DNA from: Kribbella antibiotica
GTDB lineage: Bacteria; Actinomycetota; Actinomycetes; Propionibacteriales; Kribbellaceae
Direction: 5' to 3'
NCBI RefSeq assembly: GCF_004349055.1
Contig: NZ_SMKX01000014.1
Location: 1-42,266, forward strand
DNA length: 42,266 bases
Part shown: piece after piece, positions 1 to 7,146 of the stretch
Layout: every line of letters starts with the position of its first letter
How positions within the stretch are numbered: position 1 is the stretch's first letter
Position numbers and translations under genes: made by a program
The notes under the pieces: generated by a model
What the model was told of the DNA's origin: nothing
Seen by the model: only the letters and a program-made list of their open reading frames with translations
Database searches by the model: none

Positions 1-168
1 GTTCCCGAGCGGCAACGCCCCCGACTCCCAAGCCCGAGCCGGCTGCCCATACTCCAACCGCCCCGGCCTGATCACAGGCAGCGCCGACGCCACGCTCACC
101 CCACTAACCCAGGCGGCGGCCCCCAGACCACCAGCAGCAAGCACAGCACGACGACTCAGCTCAGGCAT
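1..168 (-). CDS. Partial GH95-type glycoside hydrolase, N-terminus only (56 residues)
   Basis: Only the first 56 codons lie in the window; the gene runs off the left edge. The start has a twin-arginine-like signal (SRRAVLAAGG, then a hydrophobic stretch ending near ASALP). The mature start (LEYGQPARAWESGALPLGN) matches the N-terminal signature of GH95 alpha-L-fucosidase-type enzymes, which begin with a W/Y-x-x-PA-x-x-W segment followed by ALP-(I/L/V)-GNG. A GAGAGG ribosome-binding site lies about nine bases before the ATG. From the family, the product would be an exported glycosidase removing fucose or a related sugar from plant or host glycans. The catalytic part is not visible, so the family call rests on one short motif. 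Confidence 0.6.
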   Translation of the reverse strand, partial: MPELSRRAVLAAGGLGAAAWVSGVSVASALPVIRPGRLEYGQPARAWESGALPLGN

Positions 169-260
169 GGGCGGGCCTCTCAAGAGATCGGGCGAATCCG
201 CACACTTCACGCGCAGATCCGCAGCTCCTGAGCGAGGATGCCGAAAGATAGATCCGATGT

Positions 261-848
261 CTACCCTTCGCGGCGCCGCAGCAACGCCTCACGATGCGAG
301 ATCTGCGTCGTTGACGGCAACTTCCACAAGGTGAACGCAGCAGCCATCAGCTGAGCCGCTCGCTCGGGGCGCAGCCGGCCGTACCCGGTACCGAAGCCAG
401 GCGCAGCAATCCGCGCGACCGGCTCAGCGATCCGCCCCACCGCCAGCAGCGCTGCCCAGAAGGCGTCATGAGCCGCCATGTCGAGCCCACCGACCAGTGG
501 CATCGGCACCCGCATCGTCGGCGCATAGACCAGCCACCGGCAGGAGTCATCTCCCGTGGGCACCACACTGGCCGAACCCACCGGCAGATAGCCGTGGAAG
601 TCGTCTCCCAGCGCTGCCCAGACTGACCGCTGCAGACTGGGCCAGTGCTGGGACAGGGCTCGATCAACACCACCGTCCATCTGGCCATAGCTGTTGCCAG
701 CCGTCAGGACAGCGTCAACCTCGGGCAGCGCGTCGAGGAGCGACCCTTGCCGCACTTCAACCGTGCCCTCGTCGATCTGCGCAGCGAACGCCACCTGCCA
801 CGCAGCAACGAGGTCTTCATCTAGATCTACCAGCAGGAGGCGAGTCAC
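261..848 (-). CDS. Macro-domain protein (ADP-ribose-binding type)
   Basis: This 195-residue protein is a single macro domain. The AGNSYGQMDGGVDRAL segment (about residues 50-65) corresponds to the N-x-x-G-x-x-x-GG loop that contacts the distal ribose. APGFGTGYGRL (about residues 148-158) corresponds to the glycine-rich phosphate loop. Macro domains bind ADP-ribose or its derivatives, and some remove ADP-ribose from proteins or nucleic acids. The start is a GTG with GGGGAGG about a dozen bases upstream. It stands alone between the glycosidase and the HAAS protein, with no partner ADP-ribosyltransferase or kinase nearby, so its substrate cannot be inferred. Confidence 0.75.
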   Translation of the reverse strand: MTRLLLVDLDEDLVAAWQVAFAAQIDEGTVEVRQGSLLDALPEVDAVLTAGNSYGQMDGGVDRALSQHWPSLQRSVWAALGDDFHGYLPVGSASVVPTGDDSCRWLVYAPTMRVPMPLVGGLDMAAHDAFWAALLAVGRIAEPVARIAAPGFGTGYGRLRPERAAQLMAAAFTLWKLPSTTQISHREALLRRREG

Positions 849-879
849 GCGCGGATGCTACCTCCCCTGCGGCATCACA

Positions 880-1524
880 TCAGGAAGCGACGGCCTGCAG
901 GGTCCAGCGGCCGATCAGGACTGTTGCCAGGGCGCCGACGAGGATGACGACCCCGGCAACGAGGAAGCCGACGCCGATTGGCAGCGCCACGGAGAGCTCA
1001 CCTGCGGCGATCATGACGGCGGCGGCCAGCGGCCAGATGACGGTGATGCCGATCTTGTGGCGCCGGCTCCAGCTCTTGCCGACCCAGACGAGGATGACTG
1101 CGAAGAACCCAGCCAAGAGGCCGAGGCCGATGCTGAACAGCACTGCGGCCGGGTGGATGTTCCAGTCCGCGTCCTCGTCGAAGTGGGATGTGATCGACAT
1201 CAGGACGCCGAGCAGCAGGAAGCCGTCGGTCGCGCAGAGCGCCGCCAGGCCGGCTACGACGACAGTCCAGCGGTCGGCGAGCGAGCGTCGTACTGGCGCG
1301 ACCTGCTCACCACGCGCGGCGGCGGCGACCACCTCGGGAGACCCCAGGCGCACGAGGGCATCCCGTACGGCGTCTGCGTCGCCCGTCGACTCGGCCTGTC
1401 GCAGATGCTCGGCGATCTCACCGACGATCTCGGACCGCTCATTGGCCGGTACGTCGGCCAGCAAGCGCGAGAGGTCATCGAGATAGCGCCGTACCTCAGC
1501 CGTTGCGTCTTTGGTTATACCCAT
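880..1524 (-). CDS. HAAS (DUF1700-type) domain membrane protein
   Basis: The 214-residue protein starts with a helical segment of the HAAS type: V-x-x-YLDDLSRLLADVP, then EIAEHLRQ and a short DALVRLGSPEVVAAAA motif within the first 75 residues. About four hydrophobic membrane segments follow between residues 90 and 214. HAAS proteins are usually paired with a PadR repressor and act as membrane signalling partners; no PadR gene is adjacent here. An upstream in-frame ATG exists at 1545, but it lies inside the strong hairpin at 1539-1579, and GGAGCGG stands just before the ATG at 1524, so I chose the shorter form. Confidence 0.7.
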   Translation of the reverse strand: MGITKDATAEVRRYLDDLSRLLADVPANERSEIVGEIAEHLRQAESTGDADAVRDALVRLGSPEVVAAAARGEQVAPVRRSLADRWTVVVAGLAALCATDGFLLLGVLMSITSHFDEDADWNIHPAAVLFSIGLGLLAGFFAVILVWVGKSWSRRHKIGITVIWPLAAAVMIAAGELSVALPIGVGFLVAGVVILVGALATVLIGRWTLQAVAS

Positions 1525-1538
1525 CACGCCGCTCCCAT

Positions 1539-1579
1539 GCCTCACCCGGTTCCTTGCGACACAAGGTACCAGGTGAGGC
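1539..1579 (-). terminator. Hairpin terminator of the chitinase gene
   Basis: Two 18-base arms (1539-1556 and 1562-1579) pair with two mismatches around the five-base loop CGACA. The hairpin starts ten bases past the chitinase stop codon and ends just before the start of the next co-directional gene. There is no T-run, as is common in high-GC actinomycetes. Its position supports transcription termination after the chitinase gene. Confidence 0.7.
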
Positions 1580-1589
1580 GGTCGGAGGA

Positions 1590-2648
1590 TCAGCAGTACA
1601 GGTTGTCGCCCGGCGAGACACCGAGTCGGCTGGTGAAGTTCTGGTACGCCGTCACCCGGGCCTGGACCTGCGTCGGGTTACCACCGTTGCACTCGATCGA
1701 CCCGTTGATGGTCCGGATGGTCTGGCCGAAGCCCTGGTTGTTGACCATCGCGTTGTGCGCGGTCATCGTGCCGGCGCCGGTCTGGGTGTTCCAGAACCAG
1801 AGCGAGGCCTTCCAGGAGATCGCCGGGTCCTGCTCGACGAGCCAGGGGTTGGTCAGCAGCGGCAGCCCGAGCGCATCCCCGGCCGCCTTGTAGTTGAAGT
1901 TGTGGCTCAGCTGGAGCGGGCCACGGCCGTAGTACGCCGACTGTCCGGCCGGGCAGCCGTACGGCAACTCCGGGTGGCAGTAGTTCGGGTACGCCGCCTC
2001 GTTGATCTCCTTGATGTAAACCAGGCCACCGGTCTCGTGGTTGACATTGGCCAGGAACGCAGCGGCTTCGCGCTTCTTGGTCGTGTCGTCACCGGTGTTG
2101 GCGAATCCGGGATACGCGGAGAGCGCATTGATCAGCCCGGCGTACGTGTAGAAGCTGTTCCGGCTCGGGAACATCTGGTTGAACACGGCCTCACTGACCG
2201 GGAATCCTCCCGGACCAGGCGGATTGGTGCCACCGCAGTTGTAGGGGTCCCAGTACCAAGTGCTTTCGGTCGGCGAATAGCCCGGATTGTCGTGCTCGGC
2301 AATGTAATAAGCACCCTGGAACTTCACGATGGCGCCGGTCGCGTAGAACTGGCCCTGCACCCAGTCGGGGTAGTTGCAGTTGGCCGGCGGCGGGGTGTCG
2401 CCACAACTGGTGGGATCCCAGTACCAGGTGCTCTCGGTCGGCGAATAGCCCGGATTGTCGTGCTCGGCAATGTAATAAGCACCTTGGAACTTCACGATGC
2501 TGCCGGTCGTGTACCACTGGCCCTGCACCCAGTCGGTAAAGGTACAAGCCACTGCGGCGGTCGTTTTGGCCTCGGCTGTCGAAGCCACGAAAGTTCCTGG
2601 AATCAGCAACGCGGCCAGTGCCATCAAAAAGACAAGAGTTCTCTTCAC
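1590..2648 (-). CDS. Secreted GH19 chitinase with two CBM5/12 chitin-binding modules
   Basis: The 352-residue precursor has a signal peptide (KRT, hydrophobic core, cleavage near TAEA), two CBM5/12-type carbohydrate-binding modules (about residues 35-82 and 91-138, each with a W-x-x-G-x-x-Y start, AYYIAEHDNPG and STWYWDP), a Gly/Pro linker, and a C-terminal GH19 domain. GH19 landmarks are NHETGG with the probable catalytic acid Glu205, YIKEIN with the likely second Glu214, and YYGRGPLQLSHNFNY. It should cleave chitin endolytically outside the cell. I chose the GTG at 2648 because GAGGAG lies seven bases upstream and the signal peptide then starts cleanly; an in-frame ATG at 2684 would add twelve residues before it. 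The two binding modules are almost identical at DNA level. A BadF/GlcNAc-kinase-type gene sits at 23975, far from this one. Confidence 0.93.
   Translation of the reverse strand: MKRTLVFLMALAALLIPGTFVASTAEAKTTAAVACTFTDWVQGQWYTTGSIVKFQGAYYIAEHDNPGYSPTESTWYWDPTSCGDTPPPANCNYPDWVQGQFYATGAIVKFQGAYYIAEHDNPGYSPTESTWYWDPYNCGGTNPPGPGGFPVSEAVFNQMFPSRNSFYTYAGLINALSAYPGFANTGDDTTKKREAAAFLANVNHETGGLVYIKEINEAAYPNYCHPELPYGCPAGQSAYYGRGPLQLSHNFNYKAAGDALGLPLLTNPWLVEQDPAISWKASLWFWNTQTGAGTMTAHNAMVNNQGFGQTIRTINGSIECNGGNPTQVQARVTAYQNFTSRLGVSPGDNLYC
2248..2368 (-). repeat. Direct repeat copy 2 (second CBM5/12 module, chitinase)
   Basis: This 121-base block matches the block at 2416-2536 with about eight mismatches by eye; the offset is 168 bases. 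It encodes the second chitin-binding module. Third-position and non-coding-like changes are few, which indicates recent duplication or ongoing gene conversion within the gene. Confidence 0.85.
2416..2536 (-). repeat. Direct repeat copy 1 (first CBM5/12 module, chitinase)
   Basis: Partner of the repeat at 2248-2368. It encodes the first chitin-binding module of the precursor. Most differences fall in the part encoding the module's N-terminal strand (YTTGSIV versus YATGAIV). Confidence 0.85.
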
Positions 2649-2782
2649 CAGCGTCTCCTCAGTAGGGGCGGTTACTCGGAGCACAGAAACCCGGAGGGGG
2701 TTCGGCAGCTACCAGATTTAGCACCCATCGCCGACTAAAGAAAGATCTCAGCGAAAAGACTGTGGCGACGTCGGGAACGCGA

Positions 2783-2816
2783 ACAGCCGCCGCGGACCGG
2801 AGTCCACGGCGGCTGT
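2783..2816 (-). terminator. Strong hairpin terminator after yebC
   Basis: ACAGCCGCCG (2783-2792) pairs perfectly with CGGCGGCTGT (2807-2816). After one C/A mismatch the inner GGAC/GTCC pairs as well, leaving the loop CGGA. It sits 13 bases beyond the yebC stop on the minus strand and separates yebC from the downstream chitinase gene, so the chitinase probably has its own promoter between 2649 and 2782. Confidence 0.75.
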
Positions 2817-2829
2817 CGGGAAGGACCGG

Positions 2830-3591
2830 TCAGTCGATCTCGGCCATGACCTCGTCGGAGACATCGAAGTTGGCGAAGATGTTCTGGACGTCGTCGCTGT
2901 CCTCGAGCGCGTCGATCAGCCGGAAGATCTTGCCCGCGCCGTCGGCGTCGAGATCGACCGTCATCGACGGCACGAAGGAGGCGTCGGCCGACTCGTAGTC
3001 GATGCCGGCCTCCTGCAGGGCGGTCCGGACCGTGACCAGGTCGGTGGCCTCGCTGATCACCTCGAAGGACTCGCCGATGTCGTTGACCTCGTCGGCGCCG
3101 GCCTCGAGGACGGCCTCCATCACGTCGTCCTCGGAGTAGGACTTGCCGTCCTGCTCCTTGTTCACCACGATGACGCCCTTGCGGTGGAACAGGTACGCGA
3201 CGCTGCCCGGGTCGGCCAGCGAGCCGCCGTTGCGGGTCATCGCGGTCCGGACGTCGGCGGCCGCGCGGTTGCGGTTGTCGGTCAGGCACTCGATCAGCAT
3301 CGCGACACCGTTCGGGCCGTAGCCCTCGTAGGTGATCGCCTGCCAGTCCGCGCCACCGGCCTCGGCGCCGGAACCACGCTTGACCGCGCGGTCGATGTTG
3401 TCGTTGGGAACCGACGACTTCTTCGCCTTCTGGACCGCGTCGAACAGGGTCGGGTTGCCCGCGAGGTCACCGCCGCCGGTGCGGGCCGCCACCTCGATGT
3501 TCTTGATCAGCTTCGCGAAGAGCTTGGCGCGCCTCGAGTCGATGACCGCTTTCTTGTGTTTCGTGGTGGCCCATTTGGAGTGGCCTGACAT
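2830..3591 (-). CDS. yebC: YebC/PmpR family protein
   Basis: The 253-residue protein is full length for the family and recognisable throughout: [14 protein letters not shown] at the start, [51 protein letters not shown], and the central [20 protein letters not shown]. Members are cytoplasmic. They have been described as transcriptional regulators and more recently as translation factors acting on stalled ribosomes. It lies 47 bases downstream of pdxT, the usual actinobacterial order. The ruvC-ruvA-ruvB genes that normally follow yebC in actinomycetes are absent; a terminator and the chitinase follow instead. Confidence 0.97.
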   Translation of the reverse strand: MSGHSKWATTKHKKAVIDSRRAKLFAKLIKNIEVAARTGGGDLAGNPTLFDAVQKAKKSSVPNDNIDRAVKRGSGAEAGGADWQAITYEGYGPNGVAMLIECLTDNRNRAAADVRTAMTRNGGSLADPGSVAYLFHRKGVIVVNKEQDGKSYSEDDVMEAVLEAGADEVNDIGESFEVISEATDLVTVRTALQEAGIDYESADASFVPSMTVDLDADGAGKIFRLIDALEDSDDVQNIFANFDVSDEVMAEID

Positions 3592-3638
3592 CGCGAACCC
3601 AACCCTTCTACCGCCGACAGCTGATCGCCGAACAAAAC

Positions 3639-4238
3639 CTAGAGCCCGCGGACCAGCTCGGCAAAGTAGCCGTGCAGCCTCGCGTCCCCGGTCATCTCCG
3701 GATGGAACGACGTAGCCAGCAGCTGGTCGTGACGAACCGCGACGATCCTACCCGTGGCGGGGCCCGAGCTCACGGTCGACAGTACTTCGACGTCCGGTCC
3801 GACCCGTTCGACCCACGGTGCACGGATGAACACACCGTGGTACGGCGTCTCGAACGCCTCGAAGGCCAGGTCGACCTCGAACGAGTCGACCTGCCGCCCG
3901 AACGCGTTCCGCCGGACCGTCACGTCGAGCCCGCCGAGCGTCGCCTGACCGGCGATCCCGCCGGTGATCTCGTTCGCGAGCAGGATCATCCCGGCACACG
4001 TCCCGAAGACCGGCATCCCGTCCACGATCCGCTTCTGCAGTGGCTCGAACAGCTCGAACGTCCTGGCCAGCTTCTCCATCGTGGTCGACTCACCACCCGG
4101 CAGCACCAGCGCATCCACCTGCTCCAGCTCGGACGGACGCCGTACCGGCTGCGCCTGCACCCCGACCTGCTCCAGCATCGCCAGGTGCTCGCGCACGTTC
4201 CCCTGGAGTGCGAACACTCCGATCAGAGGCTTGCTCAC
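3639..4238 (-). CDS. pdxT: Pyridoxal 5'-phosphate synthase glutaminase subunit PdxT
   Basis: The 199-residue product is a class I glutamine amidotransferase that supplies ammonia to the PdxS synthase for vitamin B6 formation. Visible motifs are [14 protein letters not shown] (oxyanion region), [13 protein letters not shown] with nucleophile Cys81, and [10 protein letters not shown] with His179 and Glu181 of the triad. The GTG start overlaps the stop of the upstream gene in a GTGA arrangement (4235-4238), which implies translational coupling. The synthase gene pdxS usually lies directly upstream; here that place is taken by an unrelated gene, so pdxS must be elsewhere. Confidence 0.96.
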   Translation of the reverse strand: MSKPLIGVFALQGNVREHLAMLEQVGVQAQPVRRPSELEQVDALVLPGGESTTMEKLARTFELFEPLQKRIVDGMPVFGTCAGMILLANEITGGIAGQATLGGLDVTVRRNAFGRQVDSFEVDLAFEAFETPYHGVFIRAPWVERVGPDVEVLSTVSSGPATGRIVAVRHDQLLATSFHPEMTGDARLHGYFAELVRGL

Positions 4239-4786
4239 AGCACTACCCGCCTTTGCCAGTCCAGGGTGACTTCGATCCGGCCTTCGTCGAAGGTGGCCGG
4301 CAGATTCCGCTCGTTCAGCAGCGCGAGCACGTCCTCCAGCAACGGCTCCCCCGGCGCCACATTGGCGGTGTCCGGGTGCCACACCTTCAGCTCCAGCATC
4401 CCGAAGTCCACTGCGTGCCACACGTCGGTGTCGGTGAAGAACACCAGCCCCTGCGGCTCAGTGGCTGCCTCCAGCACCTGCCGAGCGTCATGGTGGTCTG
4501 CGGTGTAGCGAACGACGACTACACCCAGCGCCTCCAGCTCAGCCAGCACCGCCTCCAGCCGCTCCGGGTCGGTCACCTCCGGCCAGCCATTGGCGTCCTC
4601 GGCCACGTCCATGACCGCCTCGCCGATCAGCAGCGGGACCAGCGCGGCCGCGTCCATGTCCGGAGCGTCTTCCGCAACAGCCTCGGTCAGCGCAGCAGTG
4701 ATCGCAGCATGGTCGGCGTACCCCGACCGGACCAGCACCCGAGCCAGCCCACGCAGCTCCCGGGCTGTCCGCTCGTCAACCATCAT
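4235..4786 (-). CDS. Conserved hypothetical protein coupled to pdxT
   Basis: I do not recognise this 183-residue acidic protein with certainty. The first half is helical ([40 protein letters not shown]). The middle has a segment resembling DUF6891-like proteins ([20 protein letters not shown]). The end is strand-rich ([26 protein letters not shown]). It has no signal peptide or membrane segment. Two adjacent ATG codons (4786 and 4783) are possible starts; longer in-frame versions would run into the divergent regulator at 4856. Its stop overlaps the pdxT start by four bases, so it is probably translated together with pdxT, but nothing in the sequence ties it to B6 synthesis. Confidence 0.65.
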   Translation of the reverse strand: MMVDERTARELRGLARVLVRSGYADHAAITAALTEAVAEDAPDMDAAALVPLLIGEAVMDVAEDANGWPEVTDPERLEAVLAELEALGVVVVRYTADHHDARQVLEAATEPQGLVFFTDTDVWHAVDFGMLELKVWHPDTANVAPGEPLLEDVLALLNERNLPATFDEGRIEVTLDWQRRVVL

Positions 4787-4855
4787 GCTGCTCAGCCTAG
4801 TCGAGGCCGGAGACGCTCCGAGAAGGAATGAAGTCCGCCGAGACAGGCTGTCGGC

Positions 4856-5476
4856 ATGCGCCCGATCCAAGTACTGATTCGCGCTTCGGACCCGATCGTT
4901 CGCGCGGGGATCGGCGCAATGCTGAGCACCTGTGCCGAGATCGCAGTGGAGGCAAGCGGGCCTGCGGATGTGATCGTCCTCGCTGAACGGACTGTGGGCG
5001 CCGGGCGGCTGCACGCGCTCAACGAGCATCGGCCAGCCAGGTGTGTGGTGGTCACCGACCGGTTCGACTCGGGCAGCGTTCTCCTGGCAGTACAGCTCGG
5101 TGTGAAGAGCGTCGTACCGGCGGCGTCGGCGACTGCGGCCCTGCTGGTCGCCGCCGTGACCGGAGCGACCAGAGGCATCTCACTGATGCCCCCTGATCTA
5201 CAGGCGGCACTCCTGCGCGAGCTTGACCAAATGCTTCAAGCGAACGGGCTGTCGATGGCACTACTCGACTCCCGCGAGCGGGAGGTACTCAGCTCGGTCG
5301 CGGACGGGCTGAACGTCGTCGAGATAGCCGCCCGCATCGGCTGCCCGGACCGGTCTGTCCGGAACACACTCCGCGGCGTGCTGGACCGACTGCACCTGAA
5401 CAACCCGTCGCATGCCGTCGCATACGCCTTCAGGTCAGGTGCCTTGCCGGTCCCGATCGGGCACGCGGCTCGCTAA
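4856..5476 (+). CDS. Atypical LuxR-type regulator, upstream of the redox-conservon operon
   Basis: The 206-residue protein has a receiver-like N-terminus (RPIQVLIRASDPIVRAGIGAML) and a C-terminal LuxR/NarL helix-turn-helix (about residues 137-198, LDSREREVLSSVADG...EIAARIGCPDRSVRNTL). In a true receiver a phosphorylated aspartate would end the third strand; here the equivalent strand reads DVIVLAERT, without that Asp. Regulation by phosphorylation is therefore unlikely, and a ligand or protein partner is more plausible. It is a paralogue of the regulator at 12962-13585: same length, same layout, both ending AVAYA(F/L)R(S/A)G. The pair brackets the operon between them. It is divergent from the gene at 4235-4786. 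Confidence 0.8.
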   Translation: MRPIQVLIRASDPIVRAGIGAMLSTCAEIAVEASGPADVIVLAERTVGAGRLHALNEHRPARCVVVTDRFDSGSVLLAVQLGVKSVVPAASATAALLVAAVTGATRGISLMPPDLQAALLRELDQMLQANGLSMALLDSREREVLSSVADGLNVVEIAARIGCPDRSVRNTLRGVLDRLHLNNPSHAVAYAFRSGALPVPIGHAAR

Positions 5477-5480
5477 TAAA

Positions 5481-5496
5481 GGGAACTTCCGTTCCC
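5481..5496. promoter_or_regulatory. Palindrome upstream of the redox-conservon operon (possible operator)
   Basis: GGGAAC (5481-5486) and GTTCCC (5491-5496) form a perfect inverted repeat around TTCC. It lies four bases after the stop of the LuxR-type gene and about 60 bases before the start of the DUF4142 gene. It could be an operator or the GGAAC-type -35 element of an extracytoplasmic-function sigma factor. A short terminator hairpin is the alternative, but the stem is only six pairs. Confidence 0.4.
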
Positions 5497-5557
5497 CCGG
5501 CGAGTGCACCGACTGCTTACTAGGCGTTAGCGACCCCGAGCGGAACGGAGTGGACAG

Positions 5558-6322
5558 ATGCGCATCCTGCGACTGCTCTTCGTGATCGCGGTCATCGCAA
5601 CGGTCAGCTCCTGTGGCATCTCGGCGACCGGTGGCTGGCATGGCGAGGTGCCCGGCGAGCACCAGCGCAAGGACACCACCATGCCTGCGCAGTACGGCGC
5701 GCTGTACCCGGCGGACATCAAGATGCTCGTAGCCGTCGCCCAGGCCGGCCTGTGGGAAGCGCCAGCGAGTGCGGACGTCGCACTGCGCAGCAGCAACCCG
5801 GCGGTGCGCAAGGTCGCGGAGCAGCTCGACAGGGAGCACCACGTGCTTCACGAGGACAACATGGCCGCCGCCGACCGGCTACAGATCCAGCTGCCGCAAG
5901 CCCCGACACCGCAGCAGCAGGCCTGGCAGGACGAAATCAGGGCGGCCACCGGGGACAAGCTCGACCGCCTGTACGTCAACCTGGCCAGGGCCGCGCACGG
6001 CTCGGTGTACATGGCCATCGCGACGGTCCGGTCCACGACGCAGAACGACGTCATCCGGTCGATGGCAGCGATTGCCGAGACCTACGTCTCCCGCCACATG
6101 GCGCTGCTGGAGAGCACCGGACTGGCCACCTCCGACGCATTGGCCGTGCACTCCGGAACAGATGCGCAGTACCAGTCGATCCCAGCACCCGCGGACCTCG
6201 GACGCGGCATCGCAGTGGCCTTAGCGATCGGGCTGGCGACGCTGCTCCTCGTCCGGCTGGGCTCACGGGTGCGGCCGGCCGAGGTCGCCGAGGAAGACGA
6301 GGCGGCGGCGCGATGGGACTGA
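5558..6322 (+). CDS. DUF4142 lipoprotein with C-terminal membrane anchor
   Basis: The 254-residue protein begins with a hydrophobic signal ending in VSSC, a plausible lipobox, so the processed product would be lipid-anchored outside the membrane. Residues 45-195 match the DUF4142 four-helix pattern, with paired motifs such as ADIKMLVAVAQAGLWE, VRKVAEQLDREHHVLHEDN and THM-like histidines (EHHVLHED; SRHMALLE). A second hydrophobic segment (ALAIGLATLLLVRLG) lies near residues 215-235 before an acidic tail. DUF4142 proteins are ferritin-like bundles of unknown function, and the histidines could bind metal. This is the first gene of the operon; it overlaps the next gene and has GGAGTGG just before its ATG. 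Confidence 0.8.
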   Translation: MRILRLLFVIAVIATVSSCGISATGGWHGEVPGEHQRKDTTMPAQYGALYPADIKMLVAVAQAGLWEAPASADVALRSSNPAVRKVAEQLDREHHVLHEDNMAAADRLQIQLPQAPTPQQQAWQDEIRAATGDKLDRLYVNLARAAHGSVYMAIATVRSTTQNDVIRSMAAIAETYVSRHMALLESTGLATSDALAVHSGTDAQYQSIPAPADLGRGIAVALAIGLATLLLVRLGSRVRPAEVAEEDEAAARWD

Positions 6323-7146
6323 TGAGTCTGCCGGAGGCTGTCGTTGCCGCCGGCTTCACCGGCAACGACAACGGCGTACGAAGCGTGGTCGCATTCTCAG
6401 CACGGCTGGCCTACCTGACCATGTGTTTGACGCTGTGCTGGGGCATCTTCACCGCAACCGGCTGGATCCGCCGCTTCACCGGCCACCAGGCACTGCGCAG
6501 TGGTCATGCCATGCTCGCCACCTTCACTTTGGCGACGGCCACTGTGCACGGCTTCGGCTTCATGTTCCTGGACGAGCAGCTCGTGGTCGGCGCCCAGGTC
6601 GTCGTCCCCTTCCTGAACGGCTATGTACGGCACGCGCTGGGCATCATCGCCTTCGACCTGATGGTGGCGATCATGATCACGTCGGGCATGCACCGGCTGT
6701 TCCGCTACCGGAACTGGTTGCGTTTCCACCAGACCGCCTATGTGGTCTTCGTTCTCGGAGTTGCCCACGCCTGGTGGGGCGCCTGGGCGAACGGCAACTT
6801 CGAGCTGCTGTGGCTGGCCGGTCTGACCATCTCTGCCCCCGCGATCGCACTGCTCGCGGTCCGCTTCCTGCCGGCTCGGGCACTAGTGCGGATCGGCCTG
6901 ATCGAGGGTGACAACGCCTCCGCCGCCCCGATCGACAAGGCGGCCCCGCTCAGCATCAGCGTCGACAACCAGCGGTGTCACCGGTACGGCTTCTGCCAGT
7001 CCGAGGCGCCGGACGTGTTCCAGCTGGGTGAGGACGGCCGGCTCGCCTACCGGCAGAGCCCAGAGGTGTCACGGAACCTGGACGTGATCTCGGCAGCGCG
7101 GTCCTGCCCGATGCGAGCCATCGAGATCGTGGGGAAGGACTCATGA
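6313..7146 (+). CDS. Ferric-reductase-like membrane protein fused to a 3Fe-4S ferredoxin
   Basis: The 277-residue protein has about five membrane helices (residues 25-190) with histidines typical of ferric-reductase or cytochrome b-like heme sites: GHQALRSGH, TVHGFGFM, YVRHALG, RFHQTAYVV and GVAHAWWG. The last 65 residues are a ferredoxin: C-x5-C (CHRYGFC), APDVFQLGEDG, then SCPMRAIEIVG. With three cysteines the cluster is of the [3Fe-4S] type found with P450 systems, not a CxxCxxC 4Fe-4S type. It should pass electrons from a soluble ferredoxin reductase (the next gene) to membrane heme. The start is 6313 or the ATG at 6322, which forms TGATG with the previous stop. The next gene overlaps by ATGA. 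The fusion itself is unusual. Confidence 0.85.
   Translation: MGLMSLPEAVVAAGFTGNDNGVRSVVAFSARLAYLTMCLTLCWGIFTATGWIRRFTGHQALRSGHAMLATFTLATATVHGFGFMFLDEQLVVGAQVVVPFLNGYVRHALGIIAFDLMVAIMITSGMHRLFRYRNWLRFHQTAYVVFVLGVAHAWWGAWANGNFELLWLAGLTISAPAIALLAVRFLPARALVRIGLIEGDNASAAPIDKAAPLSISVDNQRCHRYGFCQSEAPDVFQLGEDGRLAYRQSPEVSRNLDVISAARSCPMRAIEIVGKDS

Noticed and set aside
694..1893. Long plus-strand open frame opposite the HAAS and chitinase genes
   Set aside because: It is the complement of well-supported minus-strand genes; high-GC DNA keeps such frames open. Its translation resembles nothing.
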